DNA of 48,423 nucleotides, taken from assembly GCA_002280485.1 (NCBI GenBank), contig NCED01000019.1, positions 1 to 48,423 on the forward strand, written 5' to 3'. The stretch comes from Caulobacterales bacterium 32-69-10. GTDB taxonomy: Bacteria; Pseudomonadota; Alphaproteobacteria; Caulobacterales; Caulobacteraceae. A program made the translations under genes and the position numbers. Of this stretch, positions 47,148 through 48,423 are shown piece after piece (position 1 is the stretch's first letter; each line of letters begins with the position of its first letter). The notes under the pieces are model-generated. The model was not told where the DNA came from, did no database searches, and saw nothing but the letters and a program-made list of their open reading frames with translations.

Positions 47148-47354
47148 ATGAGCGACAAGGACGAGCTGGAGGCCCTGGGCGCCGCCCCGGACAAACCCCT
47201 TTCCCCCGCCGCCCGCCGGGCGCTGGAGGAGGCGGCCGCCCGCAGAGCCGCCGCCGAGGCCGCGGCTACGGCCCACGAAGACGGCGGCCCCACCGGTCCC
47301 GAACCGACACGTTATGGAGACTGGGAGCGAAAAGGGATCGCCGTCGACTTCTGA
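47148..47354 (+). CDS. DUF1674 protein (succinate dehydrogenase assembly factor 4-like)
   Basis: The 68-residue protein begins MSDKDELEALGAAPDKPLSPAARRALEEAAARR and ends with the family signature TRYGDWERKGIAVDF. In mitochondria the homologous Sdh8/SDHAF4 helps flavinated SdhA assemble; a like role in bacteria is inferred. It is cytoplasmic and mostly helical. ATG 47148 is chosen over a longer in-frame start without conserved sequence. The neighbouring rsmB gene is divergent, a conserved arrangement in alphaproteobacteria. Confidence 0.88.
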   Translation: MSDKDELEALGAAPDKPLSPAARRALEEAAARRAAAEAAATAHEDGGPTGPEPTRYGDWERKGIAVDF

Positions 47355-47574
47355 TCCGGCGGCCCTGGCGGGGCCCTTGCAAGTATTTTGGGGCGCCTCC
47401 CGCCTGAGGGGAATCCCGTGCCACCGAGGGAAAACTCGCCTGTGAGGCGCGCTTTCTGACCGACTGGCCTAACGTCCCGTTCACCATCAGGGGCCGCGTT
47501 TGGCCCCGCACTTGAAACCACCCCCATCGAACGCCGCGGATCGCGGCTCTTGTGTTCGATTTTGGGAGTGGCGA

Positions 47575-48423
47575 ATGAAATCCCACCTTGTTGGCGCTTC
47601 GGCCCTGATGCTTTCGTCGCTTTTTGCGACACAAGCCCTCGCCTGCGTCGGGCCCGAGTGCTCCTTCTCCGCGGCGTCGGAGCTCTACACCCTGTCGCCC
47701 CCGGAACCCGCTTACGCCCCGGCCCAGGCCTACGCCCCGCAGCCTTACGCGCCGCAGGCCTATGCGCCGCAAGCCTACCCCCAGCCGTCCTACGGCTACG
47801 CCCAGGACGCCTACCAGCAGCAGGCGTACCAGCAGACCTACCAAGCCCAGGCCTACTATCCCCCCGCTCCGGCCTACTATCCGCCGGCGCCGGCCTATCC
47901 CCAGGCCTACTATCCCCAGCCCTGCGCCAGCTATTGCGTCGCGGCCGTGCCGGCCCTGCCCTGCTCGCCCTATCCCGCCTTTGGGATGGAGACCTGCGCG
48001 CCGGCGGCCCAGGCCACGGCCCGGGCCGAGACGGTGGTGATGGGTGACTTCTACTCCAGCGGCGGCGTCGGCCCGGCCTTCACCACCGGCGGCGGCGGCG
48101 GCGGCGGCGGGAGCACCTTCGGCTCCGGCTTCGCTATCGCCCAGGCCGCGAGCCGCACCATGGGCGCCTTCGCCGCCAATGGCGGTTCGGGCAGCGGTTC
48201 GGGCTCCGGCTCGGGCTCGGGTTCCGGGTCGGGTTCCGGCTCGGGTTCGGGCAGCGCCAGCGGCAACCAGAACGGCAACTTCGCCATCACCGTCTCCAGC
48301 AACTTCGGCGGCGACATCAGCGCCCAGGGCGGCGCCGGCGGGACCGGCGGCAGCGCCACCGGCGGCACGGGCACGGGCGGCGCTGGCGGCAATGGTCAGG
48401 GCGGCGCCGGCGGCACGGGCTTC
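47575..48423 (+). CDS. Secreted Tyr/Pro/Gln then Gly/Ser low-complexity repeat protein (3' partial)
   Basis: The frame is open from ATG 47575 to the window end (283 codons, no stop). A signal peptide (MKSHLVGASALMLSSLFATQALA) precedes C24; a lipobox is possible but weak. Residues about 43-115 are YAPQ, QAY and YYPPAPA repeats with some twenty tyrosines. A Cys-containing stretch follows (PCASYCVAA, LPC, ETCAP). Then come a run of eight or more glycines, a (Gly-Ser) run of about eleven units, and Gly-rich NGQGGAGGTGG repeats. Synonymous codons for Ser vary (TCG, TCC, AGC), so the repeat is kept at protein level. I know no family; mussel-foot-like or elastin-like surface material is a guess. A 220-base leader precedes it. 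Confidence 0.75.
   Translation, partial: MKSHLVGASALMLSSLFATQALACVGPECSFSAASELYTLSPPEPAYAPAQAYAPQPYAPQAYAPQAYPQPSYGYAQDAYQQQAYQQTYQAQAYYPPAPAYYPPAPAYPQAYYPQPCASYCVAAVPALPCSPYPAFGMETCAPAAQATARAETVVMGDFYSSGGVGPAFTTGGGGGGGGSTFGSGFAIAQAASRTMGAFAANGGSGSGSGSGSGSGSGSGSGSGSGSASGNQNGNFAITVSSNFGGDISAQGGAGGTGGSATGGTGTGGAGGNGQGGAGGTGF

Noticed and set aside
47355..47574. A structured RNA or riboswitch in the leader of the edge repeat protein.
   Set aside because: Several short inverted repeats occur, but nothing matches a known core and GC content alone explains them.
48180..48260. Gly-Ser coding repeats as a CRISPR or satellite array.
   Set aside because: Units are 6 bases, keep the reading frame and have no spacers; they are protein repeats.

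Overview
This window is GC-rich (roughly 70%) and densely coded on both strands. It looks like the chromosome of a Caulobacteraceae alphaproteobacterium (Phenylobacterium- or Caulobacter-like). The strongest indicator is gcrA (7100-7630), encoding the cell-cycle regulator that works with CcrM methylation, sitting next to argD-argF. Caulobacter-type promoters (TTGAC ... GCTANAWC) and GANTC sites, an Obg/CgtA next to proB, and ATGA/GTGA start-stop overlaps in operons agree with this. I saw no rRNA, tRNA, CRISPR array, insertion sequence, phage or integrase gene. No gene-free stretch exceeds about 300 bases.

Layout. 0-2.4 kb: start of infB, a YlxR/DUF448 RNA-binding gene and purA, all leftward; nusA, which usually precedes ylxR, is replaced by purA. 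2.5-7 kb: a PagL-like lipid A deacylase, a 70-residue unknown, the argD-argF operon and an ABC-2 permease. 7.1-10 kb: gcrA, rpmE and an MsbA-like exporter. 10-15 kb: suhB-like IMPase, thiE, a broken divergent polysaccharide deacetylase coupled to rppH, and a DUF4153 membrane protein. 15-24 kb: obgE-proB, a 2OG-Fe(II) oxygenase, a hybrid histidine kinase, a TadG-like vWA protein, a WD40 protein and mtgA. 24-28 kb: an orphan exbD, a metal-handling pair (polytopic membrane protein plus CobW GTPase) behind a Zur-like operator, rplU-rpmA and a GNAT enzyme. 28-34 kb: a GT2 glycosyltransferase, the high-affinity phosphate operon pstS-C-A-B and a single-domain response regulator. 34-40 kb: phospholipase D, an EEP hydrolase, and a sugar operon (GH1-like glycosidase, SDR, aldose epimerase) plus a small lipoprotein. 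40-43 kb: phoR-phoU-phoB with a four-repeat Pho box in front of phoU. 43-48 kb: a heparinase-like protein, rpe, rsmB, an SdhAF4-like DUF1674 protein, and the start of a secreted Tyr/Pro- then Gly/Ser-repeat protein that runs off the window.

Genes that work together: PstSCAB imports phosphate; PhoU relays transporter state to PhoR; PhoR phosphorylates PhoB; PhoB probably acts on the boxes before phoU. The metal pair is probably zinc-repressed. GcrA may act on the GANTC-bearing promoters of exbD and rplU.

The most unusual observations are two genes with apparent internal deletions (the deacetylase, which also loses frame, and the CobW GTPase, which loses its guanine-specificity motif), the purA/ylxR junction with no canonical start for the conserved ylxR N-terminus, the leaderless Zur-like promoter, two families of long inverted repeats in intergenic gaps (one encodes the tail of the exporter), and the low-complexity secreted protein at the right edge. 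I found no convincing wholly new multi-gene system; the zinc module and the edge repeat protein are the best leads.
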